A DNA stretch of 64,000 bases from an uncultured Bacteroidota bacterium (GTDB lineage: Bacteria; Bacteroidota; Bacteroidia; Bacteroidales; P3). Both the position numbers and the translations under genes were made by a program. Shown in pieces: positions 34,712 to 41,923 of this stretch. Location: positions 124,001-188,000 of the forward strand of contig CADBDA010000001.1 of the NCBI GenBank assembly GCA_902793295.1, given 5' to 3'. Numbering within the stretch: position 1 is the stretch's first letter; each line of letters opens with the position of its first letter. The notes beneath the pieces were generated by a model. The model did not search any database and had not been told where the DNA came from. It worked only from the letters and a program-made list of their open reading frames with translations.

Positions 34712-34833
34712 AATTGTTGGTATAAATGAATGAGTGTGTAGTGTGTTTATCTGACTTTTCTTGTTGATAGATATGTTTGTAATTATCTGTTTTGTAGTAT
34801 ATTGTATTAATATTCCACATAAACGGACTATTG

Positions 34834-34864
34834 CAAATTTACACATTATTATTCATCTGACAAA
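34834..34864 (-). promoter_or_regulatory. Consensus promoter of the crt-hbd operon
   Basis: On the minus strand TTTG (34861-34864), a 19-base spacer and TAAATTTG (34834-34841) form an ideal Bacteroidota promoter. Expected start is near 34827, leaving a leader of about 115 bases. The remaining DNA from 34865 to 35043 shows no gene or clear structure. Confidence 0.65.
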
Positions 34865-35043
34865 GTATTTTTTCGCCAGCAGGGGGGTGGAGGTGTGCCA
34901 ACCAAATAAAGAAGACACCCAAAAAGTGGTTGATTATTGTTTTATAAAAGTGGACGGATTTTTCTGTGGTGGCAATGATTACGGGTCCTGCGATATACGT
35001 CGCTGTGCTATGGGTGGATGATTATGGGGCGTTTCAGTTTTCC

Positions 35044-35655
35044 TTACAGTTGTCGGATTAGGGTGAGGCCGCCTTGTTGGCCTATTTCGTAGAGGGGCCA
35101 TGAGGAGTAGTTTTCAGTTTCGGTTTCGGATGAATCGCTATGGCCGTGTTCGCTGTGGATGACGTTGGCGAGCAGGGCGGCGTGGCCAATGGCGAAGAAA
35201 GCGGCTTGGAAGGTGTCGCCGACTGAGAGTTTGCTTCCTTGGCTGTTCAGGATGCGGAATGTGTTGTTGCCCAAGTATTCAGCTGTGATTTCGCGGCCAG
35301 GGTTCCAGCGCAGCATCAGTTTTTGCCCCGTTGTCAGGTCGGACACAGATACATTCTCGCCCAGCACCAGGTCGCTGGAGGGCGTGCAGTCGCCGTAGTG
35401 GTTGCAGAAATCGTCGTATCCGCGATAGCCTATCGATCGGGCCATCACGTTGAGGGTGCTCTGACGTGGCTTGGAGCTGAGGCCGCCGTATTGCCACATG
35501 CGTTTGACGGTGGTAAGTCCGATGGTTTCGCGTGTACGACTCTCGATGAAAGACATAAGAGTATAAAAGTCGGCGGGCGCTTTTGCATCGCAGCCCGCCG
35601 CTTCGCAGACAAGGCGTCGTAAAGTGTCTAAAGCAGTGTCGTTTGTTTGTTTCAT
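35044..35655 (-). CDS. Protein with Bacteroidetes HTH-like N-terminal domain, unknown function
   Basis: The protein has 203 residues. The first 95 resemble a DNA-binding-like module often seen in Bacteroidetes proteins of unknown role (TTVKRMWQYGG, then RQSTLNVMARSIGYRGYDDFCNHYG). A small beta-rich C-terminal domain follows (VSDLTTGQKLMLRWNPGREITAEYLGNNTFRIL). No signal peptide is seen. It is divergent from the receptor-like kinase gene at 36053. The shared intergenic region and its position make a regulatory link plausible, but this is inference. Confidence 0.6.
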   Translation of the reverse strand: MKQTNDTALDTLRRLVCEAAGCDAKAPADFYTLMSFIESRTRETIGLTTVKRMWQYGGLSSKPRQSTLNVMARSIGYRGYDDFCNHYGDCTPSSDLVLGENVSVSDLTTGQKLMLRWNPGREITAEYLGNNTFRILNSQGSKLSVGDTFQAAFFAIGHAALLANVIHSEHGHSDSSETETENYSSWPLYEIGQQGGLTLIRQL

Positions 35656-35665
35656 AATTCGAATG

Positions 35666-35673
35666 CAAAAATA
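35666..35673 (-). promoter_or_regulatory. -7 box very close to the start codon at 35655
   Basis: The minus strand reads TATTTTTG. Bacteroidota transcription usually begins 5-8 bases after this box, at about 35659, only a few bases before the ATG. The message would be nearly leaderless. Confidence 0.45.
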
Positions 35674-35971
35674 CTAATAATTTCCGTATACAGAAAAACC
35701 ATTTTGGTCCGTTTCGATTCTTACAATTATTAAAAGCGATATCACAGCGGCCAATCTGTCTGATTTGTCGGCGGAATTGGCAGATCAAGATAGTCGAAAT
35801 GAGGCAGTTGTCTGATTCGAGCAATCGGCGGTGGGTTTAGTAGTAAATGCCTTTTTGTAAGGGTGTTTTCAAGGTCTATTATCCATTTTTTGATACTGTT
35901 AATGCGCTATCCGGTAGACGAGCCGTTTTATTAAATCGTCGACAAATACTGGTCGTGTGGTGAAAAATGCT

Positions 35972-35979
35972 TATCTTTG
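35972..35979 (+). promoter_or_regulatory. -7 box of the receptor-like kinase gene
   Basis: TATCTTTG matches TAnnTTTG; no good -33 element is seen. Start near 35986, leader about 67 bases, with AGGAGGTGA shortly before the ATG at 36053, an unusually strong ribosome-binding sequence for this phylum. Confidence 0.5.
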
Positions 35980-36052
35980 CAATCCCAAACTGAGTTGAAA
36001 AACCTTAGATGAGCCATTGTAACATATACATAATTAGCACAGGAGGTGAGAA

Positions 36053-37813
36053 ATGCTGAACGACGGTCCTTCGGGATTAGTGTCGGGCGGTGCCGGCATC
36101 ACGGAACCTTTCTTCACGTCGTATGAGGAGATTGGAGGTGGCGTTACCCACATATTGTGGCGTGCGCGTCGCTACGGACGCTGGTACGTGCTGAAGGGGT
36201 TGCGCAAGGAATTGCGCGGCAATCCGTTCTACGAGGAGTGGCTCTACAAGGAATACAGTATCGGTATCAGCCTGGACCATCCCAGCATTGTGCGTATCGA
36301 GAGCCTTGAGGACGATGCCGTAGTGGGTCGCTGCATAGTGATGGAATGGGTTGAAGGCGAGACGCTTGGCCAATGGAAGAACGGCAAAAGGAAGTCGGAG
36401 AGACGCCGTGTGTACAATCTGCTGCTCGATGCTGTCGACTACCTGCACCGACATGGTATATACCATCATGATCTCAAGCCTTCGAATGTCATCGTCACGC
36501 CCGATGGCCGTGTGAAACTCATCGATTTCGGTCTCAGCGACGGTCCGCAGTACGCCACGTTCAAGCAGTCGTCGGGCACCGAAACCTATGCTTCGCCCGA
36601 ACAGCGTGAAGGCCGTTTTGCCGACCATCGTGCCGATATTTACGCACTTGGTCGCATTGCCGAGCTGCTTTTCGACCGTCGCTATCCGTTGCTGGTGCGC
36701 CGGTCCACGCAGCGTGACCCCCTGCGCCGGCCGCAGTCGACCGCGTCGTTGCGCCGGCTGATGGTCCCGAGGTGGCCTTTGTGGGTCGTGACTGCCCTTT
36801 TGATCGTGTTGATTCTTGTTACGCTGCAGCGTCCGTCGCCAGTGCGCTTTGCCGTACAGCTGGATAGCGGTCAGACAGTGTGGATGCGCGAGCTGACGCG
36901 GCTTCCCCACCGCACGGTGGAGATAGTGCCGCCCAGCGGCAGCCAGCAGAAACCGTGGCCCGACGATATGGCCAAGCCCGAGGGCGATATGGTCATACCT
37001 GCGACGGTGACACACCTCGGATTGGGATGGCGTGTGGAATCCATAGCTGATTTCGCGTTCCAGGACAATTCTCGTCTTACATCGGTGCGTTTCACCGACT
37101 CGTTGCGCAGCATTGGTCACAGAGCCTTCGCCGGCTGCATAGGCCTTCGCGACACACTGGTCATCCCTCGTGGATTAAAGTATATTGGACCGATGGCTTT
37201 CAACGATTGCGCCAACCTCACCACTTTGATATGGAAGGCTCGTGATTGCCAGGGAGCACCACATGACACTATTATGAAATACAGCTACTTCTTCCGCTGC
37301 ATGTCGTTGGCAAGCATTATCATCGACACCGGCGTAGAGCAGTTGCCTGTCGAATTTGTCTGCAATGTGGCGGGGCTGAAGCAGATAGAGTTTCGCGGTG
37401 CGACGCGTAACGCCGTCTTCAATATGGCGGCCAAGAACCACAATTTGCGCCGTTTGGTGCTTTCTCCGCAAATGAAGGAGATATGCCACGGAGCCTTTTA
37501 CGAAACGGCAATCGACACGCTTGTGCTGCCCGACAGTCTTGAGGTTGTGGACGGCTACGCCTTCGCCTATTGCAACAACCTACGTGTGGTGACTATGGGG
37601 CCGAAAGTGCGCTCGGTTGGGAACTACAGCTTTACCGAATGCTCACAACTTCAGCTGATGACGGTTCATGCGGCCGAACCGCCCGATGCTACATCCACCG
37701 CTTTCTTCATGCTGCCGCCGACGGCTGTGCTGCGTGTGCCGGCCACGTCGGTTGAGAAATACCGTAAGCATCCTGTGTGGGGGCAGTTCCGCACAATAGA
37801 AGCTATCAGATAG
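36053..37813 (+). CDS. Receptor-like Ser/Thr kinase: cytoplasmic kinase, one membrane helix, exported leucine-rich repeats
   Basis: The 586-residue protein opens with an eukaryotic-type (Hanks) kinase domain at about 24-235. Beta-3 Lys48 is in YVLKGL, the catalytic loop is HHDLKPSN with Asp140, Lys142 and Asn145, the DFG motif has Asp158, and the activation segment is [10 protein letters not shown]. The glycine loop is degenerate (EIGGGVTHI). A basic stretch then leads to one membrane helix (about 241-258). The outside part has about six BspA-like LRR_5 repeats (for example [21 protein letters not shown] and [20 protein letters not shown]). All catalytic residues are present, so it is probably active. 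It would sense an extracytoplasmic ligand and phosphorylate unknown targets. Confidence 0.9.
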   Translation: MLNDGPSGLVSGGAGITEPFFTSYEEIGGGVTHILWRARRYGRWYVLKGLRKELRGNPFYEEWLYKEYSIGISLDHPSIVRIESLEDDAVVGRCIVMEWVEGETLGQWKNGKRKSERRRVYNLLLDAVDYLHRHGIYHHDLKPSNVIVTPDGRVKLIDFGLSDGPQYATFKQSSGTETYASPEQREGRFADHRADIYALGRIAELLFDRRYPLLVRRSTQRDPLRRPQSTASLRRLMVPRWPLWVVTALLIVLILVTLQRPSPVRFAVQLDSGQTVWMRELTRLPHRTVEIVPPSGSQQKPWPDDMAKPEGDMVIPATVTHLGLGWRVESIADFAFQDNSRLTSVRFTDSLRSIGHRAFAGCIGLRDTLVIPRGLKYIGPMAFNDCANLTTLIWKARDCQGAPHDTIMKYSYFFRCMSLASIIIDTGVEQLPVEFVCNVAGLKQIEFRGATRNAVFNMAAKNHNLRRLVLSPQMKEICHGAFYETAIDTLVLPDSLEVVDGYAFAYCNNLRVVTMGPKVRSVGNYSFTECSQLQLMTVHAAEPPDATSTAFFMLPPTAVLRVPATSVEKYRKHPVWGQFRTIEAIR

Positions 37814-37967
37814 GCCTGTTGGTCGGATGATTGTGCGATTGTCCCATCTCGGCGGATTAATTCAGCATTACACATTGATATGCGAACGGAAATAAAACTT
37901 GGTTATTTTGGTTGGGCTATGCCTTTCGGAAGCGGATTTATTCGTCGGTAGCCCATTGTCAATCAAA

Positions 37968-39134
37968 CTAGAACCCGATTTCGATGCCTATTTCGTGGAG
38001 TGACCCCAAGGTATAGAGCGACAGCAGATTGGCGGTAATGCTAAGGCGGCGAATGAATCCGCGCGGGAGGGCAATTCCCACTCCCATTGTAAGTCGCCAA
38101 GGGTTGAGGATTGGTCCGCGGCTATTCCTGATGGCGCTCGAGGTGACGATACTGTGCGATGGTGTAAGGCTCAAGTTCCATCCGATGTCTTTGCCTAAGG
38201 GCCTGAAGTTGAACGTGAACGGCAGGCTGGCATAAAGGCTGAAGGTGATGTGGCGTTCGGGTTCGCCGTCGGGATAGAGTTCGGTTATTTCGATTCCATC
38301 AATATTGTCTGTTGCTCCGATATTGTAGGTGGTGAACTCAGCCTGATGTGAATAGCCGCTAAGTCCGACACCGACTTCCAAGTCCTGCTGTTTGCCTAAG
38401 GGAATGGAATAGTTGACACCGACATTTGCCGCAAGTGCGGAGCTGGGCGACGTGGTGAAGTAGAAATTGGATGGGCCGGAAATGGAGTTTAGTTGTACGA
38501 TGTCTTCAAAAATGTAACCATTAGCGTTGCCAATTCTGGGAAGTGCTAATGCTGCGACCGATGCTGTGAAGTGGAAACGTCTGACATGGGTTGTGGAAGG
38601 GTGAGAAGCGGTGTTTTCGGCTAACAATGGCTCTTGGCTGTCAAAAGAGTGAGCGTCGGGCAGCGGAGTCTCAAAGGTATTAGAGGTGTTCGTTTGCAGG
38701 GGGTCTGTTTCGAGGGATTGCAGCGTCGATGCTAATGTTGGAGAATCTGTATTCGTGGGAGTCTCATTGTATTCTTGCTGAATTTGAGGTTTGGGCAAGG
38801 TCGGCGTGGAGGAGGAGGAATGTTTAGTCTTATGGTGTGATGTGGGTTGAGTGCTTTGTGGCGTTATCTCCCAGCTGGGCATTGTCTCCCGGCTGGGTGT
38901 TGGTTTGGCTGAAGGGGTGTGCTGCTGTGCAACGATGATGTCCTCCGTTTGCTGCGGTGTCGCAAAATGAAGCACAGTCCATGTCGTCGTCGCCAGTAAC
39001 ACAACCGAGCAGACCATCAGGGCCCGCCTTTTCTGCTGCCGTGCCAATTTGTGCAGGTTGTCGGCGACCTGTTGCTGTTGCCGTTGGTTGGCTCCGTATT
39101 GTTGTAATATTTTCTCTATATCGTCCTGTTTCAC
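37968..39134 (-). CDS. Membrane anti-sigma-like protein with C-terminal barrel-like domain
   Basis: The protein has 388 residues. A cytoplasmic segment of about 38 residues (MKQDDIEKILQQYGANQRQQ) is followed by one membrane helix (about 39-60). A Pro/Thr/Ser-rich linker of about 120 residues comes next, then a 200-residue beta-rich domain ending in GF, similar to small outer-membrane barrels (NVGVNYSIPLGKQQDLEVGVGLSGYS). It sits 43 bases after an ECF sigma gene, the usual place of an anti-sigma factor, and its short N-terminus could bind sigma. I do not see the FecR domain. The fold of the C-terminal part is a guess from strand patterning. Confidence 0.65.
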   Translation of the reverse strand: MKQDDIEKILQQYGANQRQQQQVADNLHKLARQQKRRALMVCSVVLLATTTWTVLHFATPQQTEDIIVAQQHTPSAKPTPSRETMPSWEITPQSTQPTSHHKTKHSSSSTPTLPKPQIQQEYNETPTNTDSPTLASTLQSLETDPLQTNTSNTFETPLPDAHSFDSQEPLLAENTASHPSTTHVRRFHFTASVAALALPRIGNANGYIFEDIVQLNSISGPSNFYFTTSPSSALAANVGVNYSIPLGKQQDLEVGVGLSGYSHQAEFTTYNIGATDNIDGIEITELYPDGEPERHITFSLYASLPFTFNFRPLGKDIGWNLSLTPSHSIVTSSAIRNSRGPILNPWRLTMGVGIALPRGFIRRLSITANLLSLYTLGSLHEIGIEIGF

Positions 39135-39177
39135 TGTGTGATGGTTGAAAAGGTTGGAGGTTTAAAAGGTTTTCGTG

Positions 39178-39681
39178 TCAGAGGGTTGTTTGTTTAGACA
39201 TTTCAGTTCTTAATGTGGCGTAGGCGCGGCTCAGTTGAGTGGTTATATTGGTTTCGCTGAGTCCGGTTTGCTGTGCTATCTCGTGGATGTTCATCAGTTT
39301 GACGTATTTCATTTCTATGATGGTCTGTTGCTGTTGTGGCAGTCGTGCCAGGGCTTGTTCCAACTGTTGGTAACGTTGTTCGGTGTCGTTCGGGTCGTTG
39401 TCATATTGTTGGATTTGGGCCTCTGACGTTTTGGCGTACATTATTTTCTGCTGTTGCTTGTCGCGGCGCAACATATCGATGCAGCAGTTACGCAGCGAGC
39501 GAATGCAGAAGCCCTGTGGGTCTTTCATCAGTCCCAACCGCCAGCGAATACGCCACAAGCGCACAAAGGTCTCCTGCACGGCGTCGTTTGCAAGGTCGTC
39601 GTCGTGCAGAATCGCTGTGGCCATACGTCTCATAGTTGGTTGCAGCGAGACGATGTCGTTTATGAACTGATCGGTATTTAT
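39178..39681 (-). CDS. ECF-type RNA polymerase sigma factor, apparently starting at AUA
   Basis: Region 2 (AILHDDDLANDAVQETFVRLWRIRW) and region 4 (LPQQQQTIIEMKYVKLMNIHEIAQQTGLSETNITTQLSRAY) are complete. The first ATG, at 39633, falls inside region 2.1. The 16 codons before it (NTDQFINDIVSLQPT and neighbours) look like the usual N-terminus of Bacteroidetes ECF sigmas. No ATG, GTG or TTG precedes them in frame before the stop of the upstream gene. The ATA at 39679-39681 sits where an ATG is expected, preceded by A-rich sequence typical of these ribosome sites. An upstream in-frame CTG is another option. Length from ATA is 167 residues. Confidence 0.8.
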   Translation of the reverse strand: MNTDQFINDIVSLQPTMRRMATAILHDDDLANDAVQETFVRLWRIRWRLGLMKDPQGFCIRSLRNCCIDMLRRDKQQQKIMYAKTSEAQIQQYDNDPNDTEQRYQQLEQALARLPQQQQTIIEMKYVKLMNIHEIAQQTGLSETNITTQLSRAYATLRTEMSKQTTL

Positions 39682-39725
39682 GTTGTTTAGGTTCTTATAT
39701 GATTGATTTGTTGTACGACTGTTTC

Positions 39726-40178
39726 TCAGAAAGCTTGCTCGTAGACTGTGACAGATTCGGGGTTCCCGCAGAAGATGCTCTCCACTATGATTACCAGTGT
39801 GAAGGGGTGGGAGGGAAGGTCGTTTATCTGGAAGGAGTTGTCGTATAGGCAGATGCAGTCGGTAAGACCTTGCTCGCCCACATGCTCAGTGACGGTCACC
39901 ACATTTCCTGTCATTTCTATTGTTGTTGTGATATTGTGGGTTTCTCCGCAGTCGAGCGGCATATTATAATGTGTCACCAGCATAGGGGCGTTGTCGCTGG
40001 GCCACGACACTACGATAGAGTCGGCGCTCATATCCTTGGCAGCCAGTTTGTCGGTGCTGGTGTGGCAGTCAGAAACATTTGTGTTGGAGATGGTTGGAGT
40101 AGCTGTATGGCTCTTTTCGCAAGCCCAAAGCAATGCGATGATGATTGTGGCAGCAGCCAATATTCGTGTCTGTTTCAT
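39726..40178 (-). CDS. Small lipoprotein, unknown function
   Basis: This 150-residue protein has a lipoprotein signal (IIIALLWAC, Cys at about residue 20) and four to five further cysteines in the mature part (DCHTST, LDCGE, TDCICLYD, IFCGNP) that could form disulfides. It precedes the ECF sigma gene by 44 bases and is probably the first gene of that operon, so it may be a sensor or target of the envelope-stress unit. No named family is recognised. Confidence 0.7.
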   Translation of the reverse strand: MKQTRILAAATIIIALLWACEKSHTATPTISNTNVSDCHTSTDKLAAKDMSADSIVVSWPSDNAPMLVTHYNMPLDCGETHNITTTIEMTGNVVTVTEHVGEQGLTDCICLYDNSFQINDLPSHPFTLVIIVESIFCGNPESVTVYEQAF

Positions 40179-40222
40179 GGCGGGATTTTTTCTTGTTCAT
40201 AATAATAACGAACAAACTCTTA

Positions 40223-40264
40223 GAATGTCACAGCAAAAGAAAAATTTTTTTTAATGTGACATTC
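40223..40264. promoter_or_regulatory. Inverted repeat between divergent lipoprotein genes
   Basis: GAATGTCACA at 40223-40232 is matched exactly by TGTGACATTC at 40255-40264. The 22-base spacer is an A-run followed by a T-run. The position between two divergent lipoprotein genes suits an operator or a bidirectional stem. No -7 box could be placed clearly on either strand here. Confidence 0.45.
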
Positions 40265-40307
40265 CGACTTGCTGTGCGTTATATAGGTGGATTTAGAAAA
40301 AAGCAAT

Positions 40308-40688
40308 ATGAATATGAAGAGAAAAAAGTTTGTTTTTCCAGTTGTAATGACGTTGGTAGTGCTGATGCTGTCGGCATGCGAAGATGACGAGTATGTCCTT
40401 AATATAGAAAAGGGCAAGTTTGTTTTGTTTGAGGAACCTTATCAGCACCCGTATGCTTCGGATATCACCATCAAGGCCGTCATACTCGTGGAAGGGGATG
40501 TCTTGCCACATCGTGAAAGACATATAACGCCGTATTTAATCTCGGGACATATCCCATCAGGATACCATGCCGGTGACACTGCGGCAGTTCGGGCCAAGAT
40601 AAAAGAAATATATCCCAAGGGCGGCACATTTACTATACACGACAATGTAACCGTTTATAAACTAAAAGATATAGAAAGGATAAAATGA
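40308..40688 (+). CDS. Small lipoprotein, unknown function
   Basis: The start at 40308 (alternative ATG at 40314) gives a signal peptide ending VVLMLSAC with lipidation Cys. The mature part of about 100 residues has a beta-rich domain (FVLFEEPYQHPYASDITIKAVILVEGD) and a Lys-rich end. The stop overlaps the next lipoprotein's start as ATGA, so both are translated together. No homologous family is recognised. Confidence 0.68.
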   Translation: MNMKRKKFVFPVVMTLVVLMLSACEDDEYVLNIEKGKFVLFEEPYQHPYASDITIKAVILVEGDVLPHRERHITPYLISGHIPSGYHAGDTAAVRAKIKEIYPKGGTFTIHDNVTVYKLKDIERIK

Positions 40689-41455
40689 TGAAAAAGTTGT
40701 TTCATATCGTTATTGTGCTGAGCCTTATGCTCACGGCTTGTAAGAAAGACAAGACTGGTATCCATTTCGACTACGACGGCCCATGCCATTGCAATGTGGA
40801 GAACCCACTCGAGGATTTGGAATGGCTGCATAATACGGCGGAGGAGTTCGAGTCGATGCGCGACCAACAGTGGGCAAGCATTTCCATCTGCACCTACGAC
40901 TCCATCAAGCAGGGTTTTATCATCAACCCTTGTGTGCAATGCCCTGACGGTATGCAGTCGTTTGTCGACTGCGAAGGCAACCAATTGGGCAACTTGGGAG
41001 GCTTTGCCGGCATTCCGCTGTCCACCTACAATATTGACCCCTCTAGCGTGCGCGAAATTTATCGCAACTATCCCGACACTACGGCCTCGCTTGTCAACAA
41101 ATACTGGCACCTGGAGAACTTCTACGATCGCGAGACCCATACAGCGGAAATCCCTATGCAAGGCAGCAACCCCATCCCTTTCTGGCTCTATTTCCATGGT
41201 GATGGCAAGTTGGAAGGCGGTGGAATCAACCATCTGAATGGTAGTTATTTTCTTGACGAACATCACATATATATCCAAGTTGGAGCCACCACAGAGATAT
41301 ACGACGCGACGGGATGGGAGGAGCGGATGCTTGCAGCGTTGAACGATGCAACGGTTTGCGAGGTGGATTATTACGGTCGCACCATGCGCATATACTACGA
41401 CCTTAACCGCAAATATATGGAATTCATCCGGATTAATAATTTCTATCCGCAATAA
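40685..41455 (+). CDS. Lipoprotein with META/HslJ-like C-terminal domain
   Basis: This 256-residue protein has the lipobox LMLTAC. The N-terminal 100 residues contain the cysteine motif CHCNVENP and CVQCPDG. The C-terminal part resembles META/HslJ domains: WHLENFYDRE, then FYFHGDGKLEGG-like strands with GINHLNGSYFLDEHHIYI and a final helix and strands (MLAALNDATVCEVDYYGRTM). META domains occur in heat-shock lipoproteins of unclear function. It is coupled to the lipoprotein before it and has a promoter-hairpin module after it. Confidence 0.68.
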   Translation: MMKKLFHIVIVLSLMLTACKKDKTGIHFDYDGPCHCNVENPLEDLEWLHNTAEEFESMRDQQWASISICTYDSIKQGFIINPCVQCPDGMQSFVDCEGNQLGNLGGFAGIPLSTYNIDPSSVREIYRNYPDTTASLVNKYWHLENFYDRETHTAEIPMQGSNPIPFWLYFHGDGKLEGGGINHLNGSYFLDEHHIYIQVGATTEIYDATGWEERMLAALNDATVCEVDYYGRTMRIYYDLNRKYMEFIRINNFYPQ

Positions 41456-41460
41456 TATTT

Positions 41461-41491
41461 TTTGCCGAAATAAAAAAAAGTGCTATTTTTG
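41461..41491 (+). promoter_or_regulatory. Consensus promoter of the TM1266-like/hydG unit
   Basis: TTTG at 41461-41464, a 19-base spacer and TATTTTTG at 41484-41491 form an ideal Bacteroidota promoter. Start is expected near 41498, inside the palindrome that follows. Confidence 0.65.
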
Positions 41492-41523
41492 TTGCGTCGT
41501 TTCGATAGAGAGAAACGACGCAA
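41492..41523 (+). promoter_or_regulatory. 12-bp palindrome at the predicted transcription start
   Basis: TTGCGTCGTTTC (41492-41503) pairs perfectly with GAAACGACGCAA (41512-41523) across an eight-base spacer. It begins one base after the -7 box, so a bound regulator would block initiation. Part of it could also end transcription from the lipoprotein gene upstream, though the T-tail is weak. Confidence 0.5.
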
Positions 41524-41603
41524 TTTATTGTAAGTCTGACCCAAAAGCAAAAAAAGCCTGCGTTCAAACCCGCTCTTGGCGAGTCGCAGCCCCTTGAACC
41601 CTG

Positions 41604-41852
41604 ATGGAAAAGAGAATAGGAACAATAACCATATTAGTGACCGACCGTAGCATGTCGGCCCAGATCAATCCAATCATTTCGGAATACGCCGACATCATTT
41701 TATGTCGCCAAGGTTTGCCGTTTCAGCAGCGTGCTGTTGCGGTAATATCGCTTATTGTCGAAGGCACGGTGAACCAGATCAACGCCCTCACTGGGAAGGT
41801 GGGCCGCTTGCAAGGTGTGGAATGCAAGGCGGTGATGACAAAAGCCAGTTGA
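41604..41852 (+). CDS. TM1266-type iron-only hydrogenase system regulator
   Basis: The 82-residue protein matches the TM1266-like family (EKRIGTITILVTDR, then YADIILCRQGLPF and VISLIVEGTVNQINALTGKVGRLQGV). These are small NikR-like ferredoxin-fold proteins named for being beside [FeFe]-hydrogenase maturation genes, here hydG 71 bases downstream. The family lacks an obvious DNA-binding domain, and its function as a regulator is presumed rather than proven. Confidence 0.85.
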   Translation: MEKRIGTITILVTDRSMSAQINPIISEYADIILCRQGLPFQQRAVAVISLIVEGTVNQINALTGKVGRLQGVECKAVMTKAS

Positions 41853-41923
41853 CAACGGAAGTCTATAGCCCTCACACCCTATACGCAAACGAAAATTATT
41901 AATCCAATAACATATTCATTTAT

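Larger units (their letters stand above)
35656..36052. other. Divergent 397-bp intergenic region
   Basis: It holds a -7 box for each flanking gene (35666-35673 on minus, 35972-35979 on plus). Otherwise it shows AT-rich DNA without repeats or credible frames. Confidence 0.5.

Noticed and set aside
34761..35021. An 86-codon plus-strand frame upstream of crt
   Set aside because: It overlaps the crt promoter in antisense and has random-looking composition.
36053..37813. The kinase as an inactive pseudokinase because of the odd glycine loop
   Set aside because: Lys48, the HxD-type loop Asp140, Asn145 and the DFG Asp158 are all present, so activity is more likely than not.
41560..41600. A TTCAAACCC string that looked like a tRNA T-loop
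   Set aside because: Flanking bases do not pair as a T-stem, and no acceptor, D or anticodon arms can be drawn.
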